Shown here: piece by piece, positions 47,067-55,626 of the stretch
Numbering within the stretch: position 1 is the first letter of the stretch
How the letters are laid out: every line of letters starts with the position of its first letter
NCBI RefSeq assembly: GCF_947179015.1
Contig: NZ_CAMXCM010000002.1
Span: 124,001 to 188,000, forward strand
Length of the DNA: 64,000 bases
Direction: 5' to 3'
Origin: Commensalibacter communis
GTDB lineage: Bacteria; Pseudomonadota; Alphaproteobacteria; Acetobacterales; Acetobacteraceae
The notes under the pieces: model-generated
Told to the model about the DNA's origin: nothing
The model's input: the letters and a program-made list of their open reading frames with translations, nothing else
Databases searched by the model: none
Made by a program: the position numbers and the translations under genes

Positions 47067-47318
47067 TTATTGAGACACATGATCTCTACGAAATAATGCC
47101 CATTCCTCGATTTGTTCCCCACTCGGTAATGCACAAATCGCATACTCCCCTTGTGGGGTGGAAACAGACCTCAATTTTCCGTTTAATTTTATACAATATA
47201 CTGAAGCAGGATTAGGCATACCTATTATTTGATCTTTTGTTTTTTCTTCTGGATGTTGACATGCTGTTAACATAAATAAACCTACTCCTAGATAAATCCA
47301 AAATCGAAGTTTCATCAT
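47067..47318 (-). CDS. DUF333-type small lipoprotein
   Basis: The 83-residue protein has a lipoprotein signal with lipobox LTAC (Cys20), followed by the DUF333 core: GMPNPASVYCIKLNGKL, an S-T-P-Q-G-E-Y segment, CALPSGEQIEEWALFRR. Proteins with this domain are small periplasmic lipoproteins, some loosely named hemolysins without good reason. The function is unknown. It converges on the multicopper oxidase, with a 77-bp gap, and is followed upstream by an AT-rich gap of 260 bp with no visible feature. Confidence 0.8.
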   Translation of the reverse strand: MMKLRFWIYLGVGLFMLTACQHPEEKTKDQIIGMPNPASVYCIKLNGKLRSVSTPQGEYAICALPSGEQIEEWALFRRDHVSQ

Positions 47319-47578
47319 ATCTGTATACCTAATTTAATATTTGCTATTTGAATATTATAAAAAAATATAAAGTCATTTTATAAATGCTAAAAAATAGATC
47401 TGACTTCTATATTATTATGAGATATTTCCCCTAGCATAAAATAGTGCATATTTATTACTACATCCATTCTACAAATAATGATTTAACCTCTTACAATACA
47501 ATCACCAAATCAATTTTTTGGCTCTTTTTACTGCTGCTAAATTATATTGTAGAATGTATTCTCTACTATAATTTACTG

Positions 47579-48481
47579 TTACTCTGGTTTACGTTTCCTA
47601 TTTTCATGACGACCATGAAATAAATAATGAGTCACAGGATCCATGTTAGAAGCTCTTACGTCTGAGTATGTGTTCAAATAAAAATCTCTATCGAAATCTT
47701 TTAATATTTCCCATTCTGGAATAGTGATTTTTTGTCCTATTCCTTCGAACTCAGATAAAAATTCTTGTCGCTGTTGTTCATTAAACCAAGGAAAACGATA
47801 TAAAGGCTCATTACCCAATTCATTTAGTAAATGCTCATTTTTTTTTGCCTCTTCCAAACTCCCACTAGACGGAAGATAATTCATCTCTAATCCACTATTC
47901 ATAATAGCGTAAAGCATCGTTTGATCTTCACGGATAATTCCCCCAAACCCTGCTTTAACAAATCGATTAGTATATTCTGTATGTTCGTGACCATAACGAC
48001 CAAAACGATTATCCATATATCCTACAAATTGCAACGCCTCTCTACTTATTGCTAAAGCAGCGCCTTGCACTAGGCCACATAATCCAGGATTATGTGCTGT
48101 ACATCGACCAAATACAATCGGTGCATTTACGAAATCAGAAATATAATTCACATGACCATGAAGCAATGCGCCTTGACGCCATTCAACATCCCACCCATAC
48201 ATACAAGGCAAGATATCATCATCAAGCAATAAAAAGGCATCACAAGATGTATAATTTGCAAGATAATATATTCCTCTGTTTTTATTCCAAGCAACGCCTT
48301 TATTTTCAGAAGAGATATACGAGACTTCTTCTTTTTCCAAAAGCTCAATCGTATTATCTGATGATCCATCATCACAAACGATCAATTCATAATTTCCTAA
48401 ACAAAACTTACGAATAAGACCAATTTGTTTTAATAAATGCTCAGCTCTATTATATGTTGTTATTGCAATTCCAAGTTTCAT
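47579..48481 (-). CDS. Family 2-type glycosyltransferase
   Basis: The 300-residue protein starts with a GT-A nucleotide-sugar fold (GIAITTYNRAEHLLKQI, LIVCDDGSSDNT) and has a DxD-type metal motif (LLLDDDILP). The C-terminal 45 residues contain YLNTYSDVRASNMDPVTHYLFHGRHENR, a short motif often attached to glycosyltransferases of surface polysaccharide systems. No other polysaccharide genes are adjacent, so its acceptor is unknown. It stands isolated in AT-rich flanks. Confidence 0.82.
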   Translation of the reverse strand: MKLGIAITTYNRAEHLLKQIGLIRKFCLGNYELIVCDDGSSDNTIELLEKEEVSYISSENKGVAWNKNRGIYYLANYTSCDAFLLLDDDILPCMYGWDVEWRQGALLHGHVNYISDFVNAPIVFGRCTAHNPGLCGLVQGAALAISREALQFVGYMDNRFGRYGHEHTEYTNRFVKAGFGGIIREDQTMLYAIMNSGLEMNYLPSSGSLEEAKKNEHLLNELGNEPLYRFPWFNEQQRQEFLSEFEGIGQKITIPEWEILKDFDRDFYLNTYSDVRASNMDPVTHYLFHGRHENRKRKPE

Positions 48482-48721
48482 TTTTAATGCTTCAAAATTA
48501 TTATTGTTGAAATTAAATTTATCTTACCCCTAAAACAAAAATAGTCTCATTATTTTTAAAGTAAAAATTAACTTATTATTAATAATTAATTAATAAAATT
48601 AAGTAAAAATTATTTTTATTCATCTTTTATTTTCAGAAATGATTACCATTATTAATTCAGACTAAGGTATAAATAAATTCCGCTCTCTAATTACCATAAT
48701 TTTTTAAATTAGGATAATATC

Positions 48722-49057
48722 ATGAAAAAATCATTAATGCTTTTAGCAACATGCGCTTTCTCTATTTCCACAATAGCAGCTGCTCACGCAGCAGACAAGC
48801 AACAACCATCACAAATAAAACAAGTTAAGCCTGTTGGGCAATTAACGTGTAAAGACTTCTTGATGCTCGATGAAAGTTTTAGACCAACTGCAGTTGCTTT
48901 TGCCGAAGGTGTAACCAAAAAAGATAAAATTGTTGATCCGACATTAGATGTACAAGGAATTGCACAAGTTGTTCCTGTTTTAGTTCAAGAGTGCGAAAAA
49001 ACACCACAAGACAACTTTATAAGCAAAGTGAAAACACATCTTACCAATAAAAAATAG
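48722..49057 (+). CDS. HdeA-like periplasmic acid-stress chaperone
   Basis: The 111-residue protein has a signal peptide (cleavage near AHA-AD) and two cysteines, Cys43 (LTCKDFLMLD) and Cys91 (VQECEKTPQDNF), placed as in HdeA, where they form a disulfide. HdeA unfolds at low pH and holds periplasmic proteins soluble. An acid-tolerant lifestyle fits this. The gene stands alone with a strong terminator after it; the 240-bp AT-rich region before it likely carries its promoter. Confidence 0.8.
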   Translation: MKKSLMLLATCAFSISTIAAAHAADKQQPSQIKQVKPVGQLTCKDFLMLDESFRPTAVAFAEGVTKKDKIVDPTLDVQGIAQVVPVLVQECEKTPQDNFISKVKTHLTNKK

Positions 49058-49093
49058 TCTTTTAAGATTAGCCTTACAATTCCGTATTTTATA

Positions 49094-49126
49094 TAACCTG
49101 ATTATAATGTAATCAGGTTATTTTTT
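49094..49126 (+). terminator. Strong intrinsic terminator after the HdeA-like gene
   Basis: An 11-bp stem (TAACCTGATTA at 49094-49104 with TAATCAGGTTA at 49110-49120) has a five-base loop and is followed by six T residues. This matches a classic Rho-independent terminator. Confidence 0.88.
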
Positions 49127-49133
49127 CGATCAG

Positions 49134-49147
49134 TCACAAAATTGTGA
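49134..49147. promoter_or_regulatory. 14-bp palindrome upstream of the arabitol genes
   Basis: TCACAA and TTGTGA arms surround AA, 81 bp upstream of the polyol dehydrogenase start. The symmetry and position suit an operator for a polyol-responsive repressor or a global regulator. It is the reverse of the CRP pattern TGTGA-N6-TCACA, so CRP is not the obvious binder. Confidence 0.35.
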
Positions 49148-49228
49148 TTAAATAAAAAAAGTTACTTGATATCACGAAAATGTCATATAGTAAGCTATTG
49201 GTTTTTATTTTACTAAAGAGTTTATAAC

Positions 49229-50605
49229 ATGACAAATATATGGATGCACATTGGTGCTGGATCATTTCATCGCGCTCATCAAGCTTGGTATTTACACCGT
49301 TTATTAAAAGAAGTTACTGCTGATCAATGGAAAATTGCCATTGGTGGCATTCGTGATGACGTTGTGCCTCTGTTAACTGCTCTTGCTCAACAAGATAATG
49401 AGTATATTTTAGAAACCGTTACCCCTCAAGGTGTTCGTAGTTACGAAAAAATCACTTCGATTGCCAAAGTTCTGCATTGGGATGAAAAAATGACCAATCT
49501 TATTGAACAAGGGGCAAAAACAGAAACAAAGATTATCGGATTTACAGTAACCGAAGGGGGGTATTATCTTGATACCAGCCACAATTTAGATCCAAATAGC
49601 CCCGATATTCAAAACGAATTAAAAGGAAAAATCTGCACGATTTATGGTGCATTACGTGCAATTTTAAAAGAACGTATTAAACAAAATGGTAATCCTGTTA
49701 CCTTATTAAGCTGTGACAATTTACGTCATAACGGGGATCGTTTCCGTCACGGGTTCCTTCAATTCCTCGAACTTTGTAAAGATCAAGAGTTGGCGGAATG
49801 GGTAAAGAAAAACACAACTTCTCCTAATGATATGGTGGATCGCATTGTTCCTCGTCCTGCTGCAGATTTAGCCCCGCGCGTTAAAAAAGAAACAGGCGTT
49901 GATGACAAAGCCCCAGTGATGGGCGAAGCATTCATCCAATGGGTTATTGAAGACAATTTTATCGATGGTCGCCCTGCTCTTGAAAAAGTTGGTGCAGAAA
50001 TGGTCAAAGATGTTCAACCTTATGAAGAAGCCAAAATTCGTATTTTAAATGCCAGCCACAGCTGTATTGCTTGGGCAGGTACATTGGTTGGCTTATCTTA
50101 TATTCACGAAGGCACCCAAACCCCTGAAATTAAGCAGCTGGCATGGAATTATGTCACTGAAGATGTTATTCCTTGTTTAACCCCATGCCCATTGGATCTA
50201 GAAGACTATAGAGATGTTGTTTTAGATCGCTTCAGCAACCCTAATATTCAAGATACTAACCAACGCGTTGCAGCAGATGGATTATCCAAACTTCCAGGCT
50301 TCATTACCCCAACCCTGGTTGAATGTTATGAACGTGGTGTTGAACCAAAAGCAACCGCGGTACTTCCTGCTTTATTCTATGTGTTCCTAGAAGAATGGCA
50401 TAAAGGAACCATCCCATACGAATATCAAGATGGCATTTTGGATGCAAAAGCAATGCATGCAATGCTTGATGGCGCAGATCCAATTGCTCAATTTACCAGT
50501 GACAAAGCATTATTTGGCAGCCTTGCTGGAAAAGCCGAATTTGTTTCTTTGATGCGTAAAACAGTTGAAGAAATCAGAAATTGGAAAAACAACTTTAAAA
50601 AGTAA
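49229..50605 (+). CDS. Mannitol dehydrogenase family polyol dehydrogenase, probably D-arabinitol 4-dehydrogenase
   Basis: The 458-residue enzyme belongs to the long-chain polyol dehydrogenases: an N-terminal NAD-binding start ([20 protein letters not shown]), [14 protein letters not shown], and the catalytic K-x4-N-x2-H pattern in KIRILNASH. It oxidises a sugar alcohol to a ketose. Pairing with an RbtT/DalT-like transporter 101 bp downstream favours D-arabitol to D-xylulose. Mannitol or fructuronate as substrate remain possible. No pentulose kinase is nearby. Confidence 0.85.
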   Translation: MTNIWMHIGAGSFHRAHQAWYLHRLLKEVTADQWKIAIGGIRDDVVPLLTALAQQDNEYILETVTPQGVRSYEKITSIAKVLHWDEKMTNLIEQGAKTETKIIGFTVTEGGYYLDTSHNLDPNSPDIQNELKGKICTIYGALRAILKERIKQNGNPVTLLSCDNLRHNGDRFRHGFLQFLELCKDQELAEWVKKNTTSPNDMVDRIVPRPAADLAPRVKKETGVDDKAPVMGEAFIQWVIEDNFIDGRPALEKVGAEMVKDVQPYEEAKIRILNASHSCIAWAGTLVGLSYIHEGTQTPEIKQLAWNYVTEDVIPCLTPCPLDLEDYRDVVLDRFSNPNIQDTNQRVAADGLSKLPGFITPTLVECYERGVEPKATAVLPALFYVFLEEWHKGTIPYEYQDGILDAKAMHAMLDGADPIAQFTSDKALFGSLAGKAEFVSLMRKTVEEIRNWKNNFKK

Positions 50606-50622
50606 GCTTTCATAATGCTCGA

Positions 50623-50656
50623 AAGGCAACACTAAAGCTTGTGTTGCCTTTTTTTT
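50623..50656 (+). terminator. Strong terminator between polyol dehydrogenase and transporter
   Basis: AAGGCAACAC (50623-50632) pairs with GTGTTGCCTT (50641-50650) around an 8-base loop, followed by a T-run to 50656. It should limit read-through into the transporter gene, which then needs its own promoter in the last 50 bp. Confidence 0.88.
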
Positions 50657-50706
50657 GGGTCTTTTGATCGTATATTATCAACATTTGTAACTTGTAAGAG
50701 CATCTT

Positions 50707-51981
50707 ATGAATTCTCAAAAACTCTTATTCGGCTTTATGCCTTTACCCTTAATTTGGGGTTATATTGCTATCGCTATTTTCATGGCTGGCGATGGCTTTG
50801 AAATGGCTTTCTTATCCAAATATATTACCAATATGGGCTTTTCCCAAGAACAAGCAACCTTTGTCTTTACTGTTTACGCCTTTGTTGCTGCGATCGCTGC
50901 GTGGAGCTCTGGGGTAATTGCAGAAGTCATCACGCCACAAAAAGCAATGTTAGCAGGCTTTGCCATTTGGGTTGTTTTCCATGTGTTATTCATGACTTTG
51001 GGAATAGGCATGCATAATTATCCATTAATGGTTATTTTTTACGGACTACGTGGGTTTGGGTATCCTCTCTTTATCTACTCCTTCATTATTTTGTTAATTC
51101 ATAACCTGCCTCAAAATAAAATTTCTACTGCAATGGGATGGTTTTGGGCTGCTTACTCTGTGGGCTTAGGCACTATTGGCGGACTATTACCTGGATATAC
51201 TAATTCCAAAATTGGCGAACATGGTACTTTGTGGTTAGCATTAATTTGGGTCGCAGTTGGTGGATTACTTGCTTTATTTGCACTTAGAAAAGTTAAAATT
51301 TCTGAAGAAAAAGCCAATTTATCTAGTTCTGAAAAAATTCATGAGCTTACGCGTGCCATAACAATTTTATTTACCAATAAATATATTTTTATGTCTGCCT
51401 TAATCCGTATCATTAATACTATTCCTTTGTTTGGTGTAGCAATCATTATGCCTTGGTTCCTAGAAGGAGACCCAAAACATAATCTTGCTGGACTAGGATT
51501 TAAAAACGAAGAATGGCAACAAATTTGGGCTCTATTCTTAACTATTACGATCTTTACCAATGTATTATGGGGAATTATGGGCGATCATATTGGTTGGTTA
51601 AGACAAGTACGCTGGATTGGATGTGTTTGCGGTGTATTTTCCTGCCTAGCATTCTATTACGTCCCCCTTTATTTTGGTCATAATTATTATGCCGCCATGA
51701 TCCCCGCGGTTATGTTAGGAATTACTGTTGCTGCCTTTGTTCCAATGACCGCGGTCTTTACAGCGCTTGAACCAAATCACCAAGGGGCGGCTGTATCGAT
51801 TTATAACCTCTCTGCTTCTCTTAGCCAAAGCGTTGCTGCCATTATTGCTGGTGCAGTAATTGGAATTTGGGGTATTTCTGGTGTTTTATGGACATATGCA
51901 GGCCTATATGTCTTTGCTGCGATTTTAACCTATTTCATTAAAGTCGATCAGCCTAAAATGGTAAAAACTGTTAGAAATTAG
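50707..51981 (+). CDS. RbtT/DalT/CsbX-type polyol transporter (MFS)
   Basis: The 424-residue protein has about 12 membrane segments and the start PLPLIWGYIAIAIFMAGDGFEMAFLSKYI typical of the ribitol/D-arabitol transporter subfamily, along with GLRGFGYPLFIYSFI. It should import the substrate of the dehydrogenase upstream by proton symport. The 3' end overlaps the convergent secreted-protein gene by 11 bp. Confidence 0.83.
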   Translation: MNSQKLLFGFMPLPLIWGYIAIAIFMAGDGFEMAFLSKYITNMGFSQEQATFVFTVYAFVAAIAAWSSGVIAEVITPQKAMLAGFAIWVVFHVLFMTLGIGMHNYPLMVIFYGLRGFGYPLFIYSFIILLIHNLPQNKISTAMGWFWAAYSVGLGTIGGLLPGYTNSKIGEHGTLWLALIWVAVGGLLALFALRKVKISEEKANLSSSEKIHELTRAITILFTNKYIFMSALIRIINTIPLFGVAIIMPWFLEGDPKHNLAGLGFKNEEWQQIWALFLTITIFTNVLWGIMGDHIGWLRQVRWIGCVCGVFSCLAFYYVPLYFGHNYYAAMIPAVMLGITVAAFVPMTAVFTALEPNHQGAAVSIYNLSASLSQSVAAIIAGAVIGIWGISGVLWTYAGLYVFAAILTYFIKVDQPKMVKTVRN

Positions 51982-52456
51982 TAAAAAAAGCCTCCTTTAC
52001 TGGAGGTTTTTTTATAATTAATTCATAGACCCATAACAAACGCTCACAACGTATGTCTTCACAACCAAAATATTTTTGTTCCTTACCTCTATACCAAGTA
52101 GCTGTTGCGCCACCATTAATATAAAAATCCCACTTTTCTCCATTATATATTAATTTTCCAGTAATATCACACTGGGTCTGAGAATAATGATGATAAGGGC
52201 TCATTGAATAATTAATATTTAACCTAAAAAAGCGAATAATTTGTGCTTTAGTTAATTTCCATTTTTTACATGCTTTTTCCTCACCTTTATCAGAAAAATC
52301 TTTTGTATCCATCCGAACAGGATTAATAGTAAGAATCTTTATTTGATCTGATGCAGGTAGCTTTCTTTCAAAATATACCTCATCAGATTTTGCCTTAGCA
52401 TTCAATACACCCGACAGTAATGATGAAACAATTAAAATTGATTGAAATTTTTTCAT
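51971..52456 (-). CDS. Secreted protein of unknown function
   Basis: The 161-residue protein has a clear signal peptide (MKKFQSILIVSSLLSGVLNAKA) and four cysteines in the mature part (KACKKWK, TQCDITG, FGCEDIRCE), likely paired in the periplasm. I do not recognise the family. Its last codons run through a hairpin with flanking A and T runs (51983-52013). If that works on the minus strand, transcription would stop before the stop codon at 51971-51973. Confidence 0.6.
   Translation of the reverse strand: MKKFQSILIVSSLLSGVLNAKAKSDEVYFERKLPASDQIKILTINPVRMDTKDFSDKGEEKACKKWKLTKAQIIRFFRLNINYSMSPYHHYSQTQCDITGKLIYNGEKWDFYINGGATATWYRGKEQKYFGCEDIRCERLLWVYELIIKKPPVKEAFFTNF
51983..52013. terminator. Bidirectional-looking terminator inside the end of the convergent gene
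   Basis: CCTCC (51991-51995) and GGAGG (52002-52006) enclose TTTACT, with seven A residues before and seven T residues after. It begins two bases after the transporter stop. On the minus strand the run of seven A residues becomes the U-tract, but it lies upstream of the stop codon of the opposing gene. Confidence 0.82.
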
Positions 52457-52623
52457 TTATTACACTATTCATAATTATAAACATTTTGATATCAAAAAAA
52501 TTGTCTTACCATTAAACATAGTCCTTAAATAAAATAATTATTTCAGTCATTCGTTATAAAATCTCTTGTCTTTTTAATTTTTTCCACGATAAACAAGAAG
52601 TAATGATATCAAGGAGACTATTC

Positions 52624-53409
52624 ATGAATAAATGTGCGTTATATTTAGCTTCAATAATAACAATGTCCTGTATTTCTTTTGCCCAAGCAAAAGAGAACGA
52701 TCCTCTTTTTATTAAACAAGATAAATATGACTCTTGGCTTTTATCAGAATATTATAATTCCGTATCTTTGAACACCGTAGCCCAATCATCACCAATTACA
52801 GTAGAAATCAAACCTTATGGATATTCGATTTCTATTAATGTTGCTTTGGATCCAAAAGAAAAAGACTTTCCTGCCACAATAGAATTCGATGTCGGTGATT
52901 TTACAACAGAATTAAAAAGAGTAGATCAAACCAATACATATAGTGCAACCTTAGACCCCATGCCCAGCTTAACAGTCATTAATAGTTTAAAAGAAAATAA
53001 AAATATTATTCTTTATTTGAATAATGATAAAACCGTTAATATTTCTTTAAATGGTATGAATAAAGCACTGGATACAATGGAAAATTTTGCAAAAGATCAT
53101 TATATTCCATTGCCTCCACCATTCTCTTCAAAAATAGACGTGTATTCAACAATGTCTATTCCAAATATTATTCCTTTTGATTTATATCCTGTTTTCCGTC
53201 AACAAAGCTATTTCAATGATATTTGTAAAGAAAAAGATGACAAGAAGAACAAAGATCAAAATAAGCAAGATGCTTGTAAAAAAGATGAAATATTAACTAA
53301 TATTTTAAAAGAAAAAGGGTTTTGTTCAAAAGAAAATATTCAACTTCCACAAAGCTTTATGCAAAACTCCAAAATATCCTATGAATGGATGGAATGTTCT
53401 AAAAAATAG
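52624..53409 (+). CDS. Secreted protein of unknown function, Lys/Asp-rich C-terminus
   Basis: The 261-residue protein has a signal peptide (to about AQAKEND) and no family that I recognise. I start at ATG 52624, which has AAGGAG seven bases upstream; an ATG at 52603 lies before that ribosome site. The middle resembles a beta-sandwich (PITVEIKPYGYSISINVALD). A charged Lys/Asp stretch (about residues 205-225) and four cysteines follow near the end. It and the previous gene are divergent, with 167 bp between them, and may be functionally related. Confidence 0.62.
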   Translation: MNKCALYLASIITMSCISFAQAKENDPLFIKQDKYDSWLLSEYYNSVSLNTVAQSSPITVEIKPYGYSISINVALDPKEKDFPATIEFDVGDFTTELKRVDQTNTYSATLDPMPSLTVINSLKENKNIILYLNNDKTVNISLNGMNKALDTMENFAKDHYIPLPPPFSSKIDVYSTMSIPNIIPFDLYPVFRQQSYFNDICKEKDDKKNKDQNKQDACKKDEILTNILKEKGFCSKENIQLPQSFMQNSKISYEWMECSKK

Positions 53410-53419
53410 AATATTTTAA

Positions 53420-53448
53420 GAGTGTAAAAAGTATTTTACACTCTTTTT
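53420..53448 (+). terminator. Strong intrinsic terminator
   Basis: GAGTGTAAAA (53420-53429) pairs with TTTTACACTC (53434-53443) around AGTA, followed by TTTTT. It ends the preceding secreted-protein gene, and lies between two convergent genes, so it may serve both. Confidence 0.88.
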
Positions 53449-53462
53449 ATTAAGACCTTAGA

Positions 53463-54422
53463 CTAACCAACCCACTTGGCAAACTGTTTTAAGTCTACGT
53501 TCCCACCGCTAAGGATAACTCCAATTTTTTTACCTTCAATTGGGACGTTGTTCTTCATTGCTGCGGCAGCCGCTAAACATCCAGTAGGTTCAACAATCAT
53601 TTTCATACGTTCAGCAAAAAATGGCATCATTGACACTAATTCTTGATCTGAAACAGTCAGAATATCATCAACCAAGTTCTGAATAATTGGAAAAGTATGT
53701 TGTCCTAAATGAGTTGTTGCAGCACCATCAGCAATGGTTTTTGGCGCTGTGATGTGAATAATCTCGCCTTTACGTAAAGATTGTTGTCCATCATTTCCTG
53801 CTTCTGGCTCAACACCAAAAACTTTGATATTAGGTAATAAATATTTAGCGGCCAATAGAGACCCAGATAATAATCCACCACCACCCAAAGGCACAAACAA
53901 ATAATCCAAAGCACCCACTTCTTCTATCAATTCTTTAGCTGCTGTTCCTTGCCCTGCGATAACATCAGGATGATCGTAAGGTGGTATTAATGTTAATCCA
54001 TGTTCTTTGGATAATTGTTGTGCAATGATTTCTCGATCTTCAGTATAACGATCATATAAATAAATCTCTGCACCATATCCTTTGGTCGCTGCCATTTTGA
54101 TTTCTGGCGCATCTTTAGGCATGATAATCAATGCTCTACTATTATGTAGTTTACTGGCGTAGGCAATGGCTTGAGCATGATTGCCAGAAGAATAGGTAAT
54201 TACCCCTGCCCGACGTTGTTCTGCTGTTAAACAGGCAATTGCATTAAAAGCTCCTCTAAATTTGAAAGCTCCAACATGCTGATAATTTTCACATTTGAAA
54301 TAAAATTGCGCTTTTGTTAATTCATTTGCAGTTCTTGATGTAAAAACAGGCGTTTTAATTGCTTTATCTTTTAATCGAACAGCCGCAGCTTCAACATCTT
54401 TGTAAGTTACTGAATAATTCAC
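53463..54422 (-). CDS. Catabolic-type threonine/serine dehydratase (PLP)
   Basis: The 319-residue pyridoxal-phosphate enzyme has the lysine motif HVGAFKFRGAFNA, the phosphate-binding glycine loop PLGGGGLLSGS and a C-terminal SGGNVD block. It lacks the ACT regulatory domain of biosynthetic IlvA. It deaminates threonine or serine to oxoacids; serine racemase or threo-3-hydroxyaspartate activity cannot be excluded. It is the last gene of the hemE operon, 9 bp after hemJ, though it has no obvious link to heme. Confidence 0.85.
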   Translation of the reverse strand: MNYSVTYKDVEAAAVRLKDKAIKTPVFTSRTANELTKAQFYFKCENYQHVGAFKFRGAFNAIACLTAEQRRAGVITYSSGNHAQAIAYASKLHNSRALIIMPKDAPEIKMAATKGYGAEIYLYDRYTEDREIIAQQLSKEHGLTLIPPYDHPDVIAGQGTAAKELIEEVGALDYLFVPLGGGGLLSGSLLAAKYLLPNIKVFGVEPEAGNDGQQSLRKGEIIHITAPKTIADGAATTHLGQHTFPIIQNLVDDILTVSDQELVSMMPFFAERMKMIVEPTGCLAAAAAMKNNVPIEGKKIGVILSGGNVDLKQFAKWVG

Positions 54423-54431
54423 TGTAGCCCC

Positions 54432-54884
54432 TTAAAAAGGTTTAACGACAACCATAATCACGATAATAATCATTAAAATTGTTGGGATCTCGTTCATATA
54501 GCGATAAAATTTCTCAGAATGTTTATTTTGATCTTTGAAAAACTGTTTACGCCAACGTGAACAAGCACCGTGAAAGCCCAGTAAAAGCAATACAGAAATA
54601 AATTTAACAGGCCACCAAATAGAATGAAAATCAACTATTCCTGGTATACATACTAATAGAATACCAAAAAGAAGCGTAAATATCATTGCTGGATTAATGA
54701 TGACACGCTGTAACTTATGCTCCATCGTTTTGAATCGTTCGCTTTCTTCTGAACCAACTTTGGCTTGACAATGATAAACAAATAATCTGGGCAGATAAAA
54801 TTGCCCAGCCATCCATGCAATCATTGCAATAATATGAAACGCTTTTAACCATAAATAATAAGGAACAATTACAGCAAACATCAT
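54432..54884 (-). CDS. hemJ: Protoporphyrinogen oxidase HemJ
   Basis: The 150-residue membrane protein has four hydrophobic segments. A conserved His (KAFHIIAMIAWMAGQFYLPRLFVYH) and a downstream FRxMNE-type segment (FYRYMNEIPT) match HemJ, which oxidises protoporphyrinogen IX in many alphaproteobacteria. It lies in the hemE operon, 6 bp from the phosphatase gene. The start has two adjacent ATG codons. Confidence 0.87.
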   Translation of the reverse strand: MMFAVIVPYYLWLKAFHIIAMIAWMAGQFYLPRLFVYHCQAKVGSEESERFKTMEHKLQRVIINPAMIFTLLFGILLVCIPGIVDFHSIWWPVKFISVLLLLGFHGACSRWRKQFFKDQNKHSEKFYRYMNEIPTILMIIIVIMVVVKPF

Positions 54885-54890
54885 AAACCT

Positions 54891-55616
54891 TTATTTCTTT
54901 TGACTTTGAACAACTTCTTTAATGAACTCAGACGCTTCATTTAATGTTTCAACACGAATTAACCCACGATAATCTGGGGCTGGTTTCTTTAAATCTCTAA
55001 GTAAAATACAAACCATTCCAGCATCGTAAGCTGCCTTTAATCCTGTATCAGAATCCTCAACAACAATACAATCTTCTGGATTTACTTTTTCTTGCTCTGC
55101 AGCGTATAAATATAAATCGGGAAAAGGTTTAGGGCGTTCCACATCACAACCAGAATGAGTACGGTGATCTTCGAACCAATGTGTTAATTTAGATGTTTTG
55201 AATTTAATAACCATCTCTTCTTGTGAAGAATTAGAACCAATTCGATATGGAATGTCAAAATCTTTCAAAGTTTGTAGAATGGTTTCAACACCATCCATAG
55301 GATGAATATCATTATACATTGCTTCTACAATTTGATTATGTGCATGTTGCCGCCAATGTAGAGGTAAAGGCGTTGTTACATGTTTTTCAATTTCTTTTTC
55401 TATATCGACTAATTGAACACCACTAAATAATTCTCTTGCTTCTGGACCGGTGATATTCCAACCATATTTTCTGGCTTCTTTACCTAGAACTTCACCAACA
55501 ACATGTTCACTTTCAACTAAAACGCCATCACAATCAAAAATAACAAGCTTTAACTTTCCATCCTTATGAACAGCTTTCGGGGCTTGTAAAATAGCTTTTT
55601 TGATATCTTCTCTCAT
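54891..55616 (-). CDS. HAD-superfamily phosphatase
   Basis: The 241-residue protein has HAD motif I (VIFDCDGVLVESE), motif II (RIGSNSSQEEM) with serine, motif III lysine (VERPKPFPDLY) and motif IV acidic (VVEDSDTGLKAA). It resembles beta-phosphoglucomutase- or phosphoglycolate-phosphatase-like enzymes of subfamily IA. Its location between hemE and hemJ suggests cotranscription, not a heme function. The substrate is unknown. Confidence 0.83.
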   Translation of the reverse strand: MREDIKKAILQAPKAVHKDGKLKLVIFDCDGVLVESEHVVGEVLGKEARKYGWNITGPEARELFSGVQLVDIEKEIEKHVTTPLPLHWRQHAHNQIVEAMYNDIHPMDGVETILQTLKDFDIPYRIGSNSSQEEMVIKFKTSKLTHWFEDHRTHSGCDVERPKPFPDLYLYAAEQEKVNPEDCIVVEDSDTGLKAAYDAGMVCILLRDLKKPAPDYRGLIRVETLNEASEFIKEVVQSQKK

Positions 55617-55626
55617 TTTTAATCCT

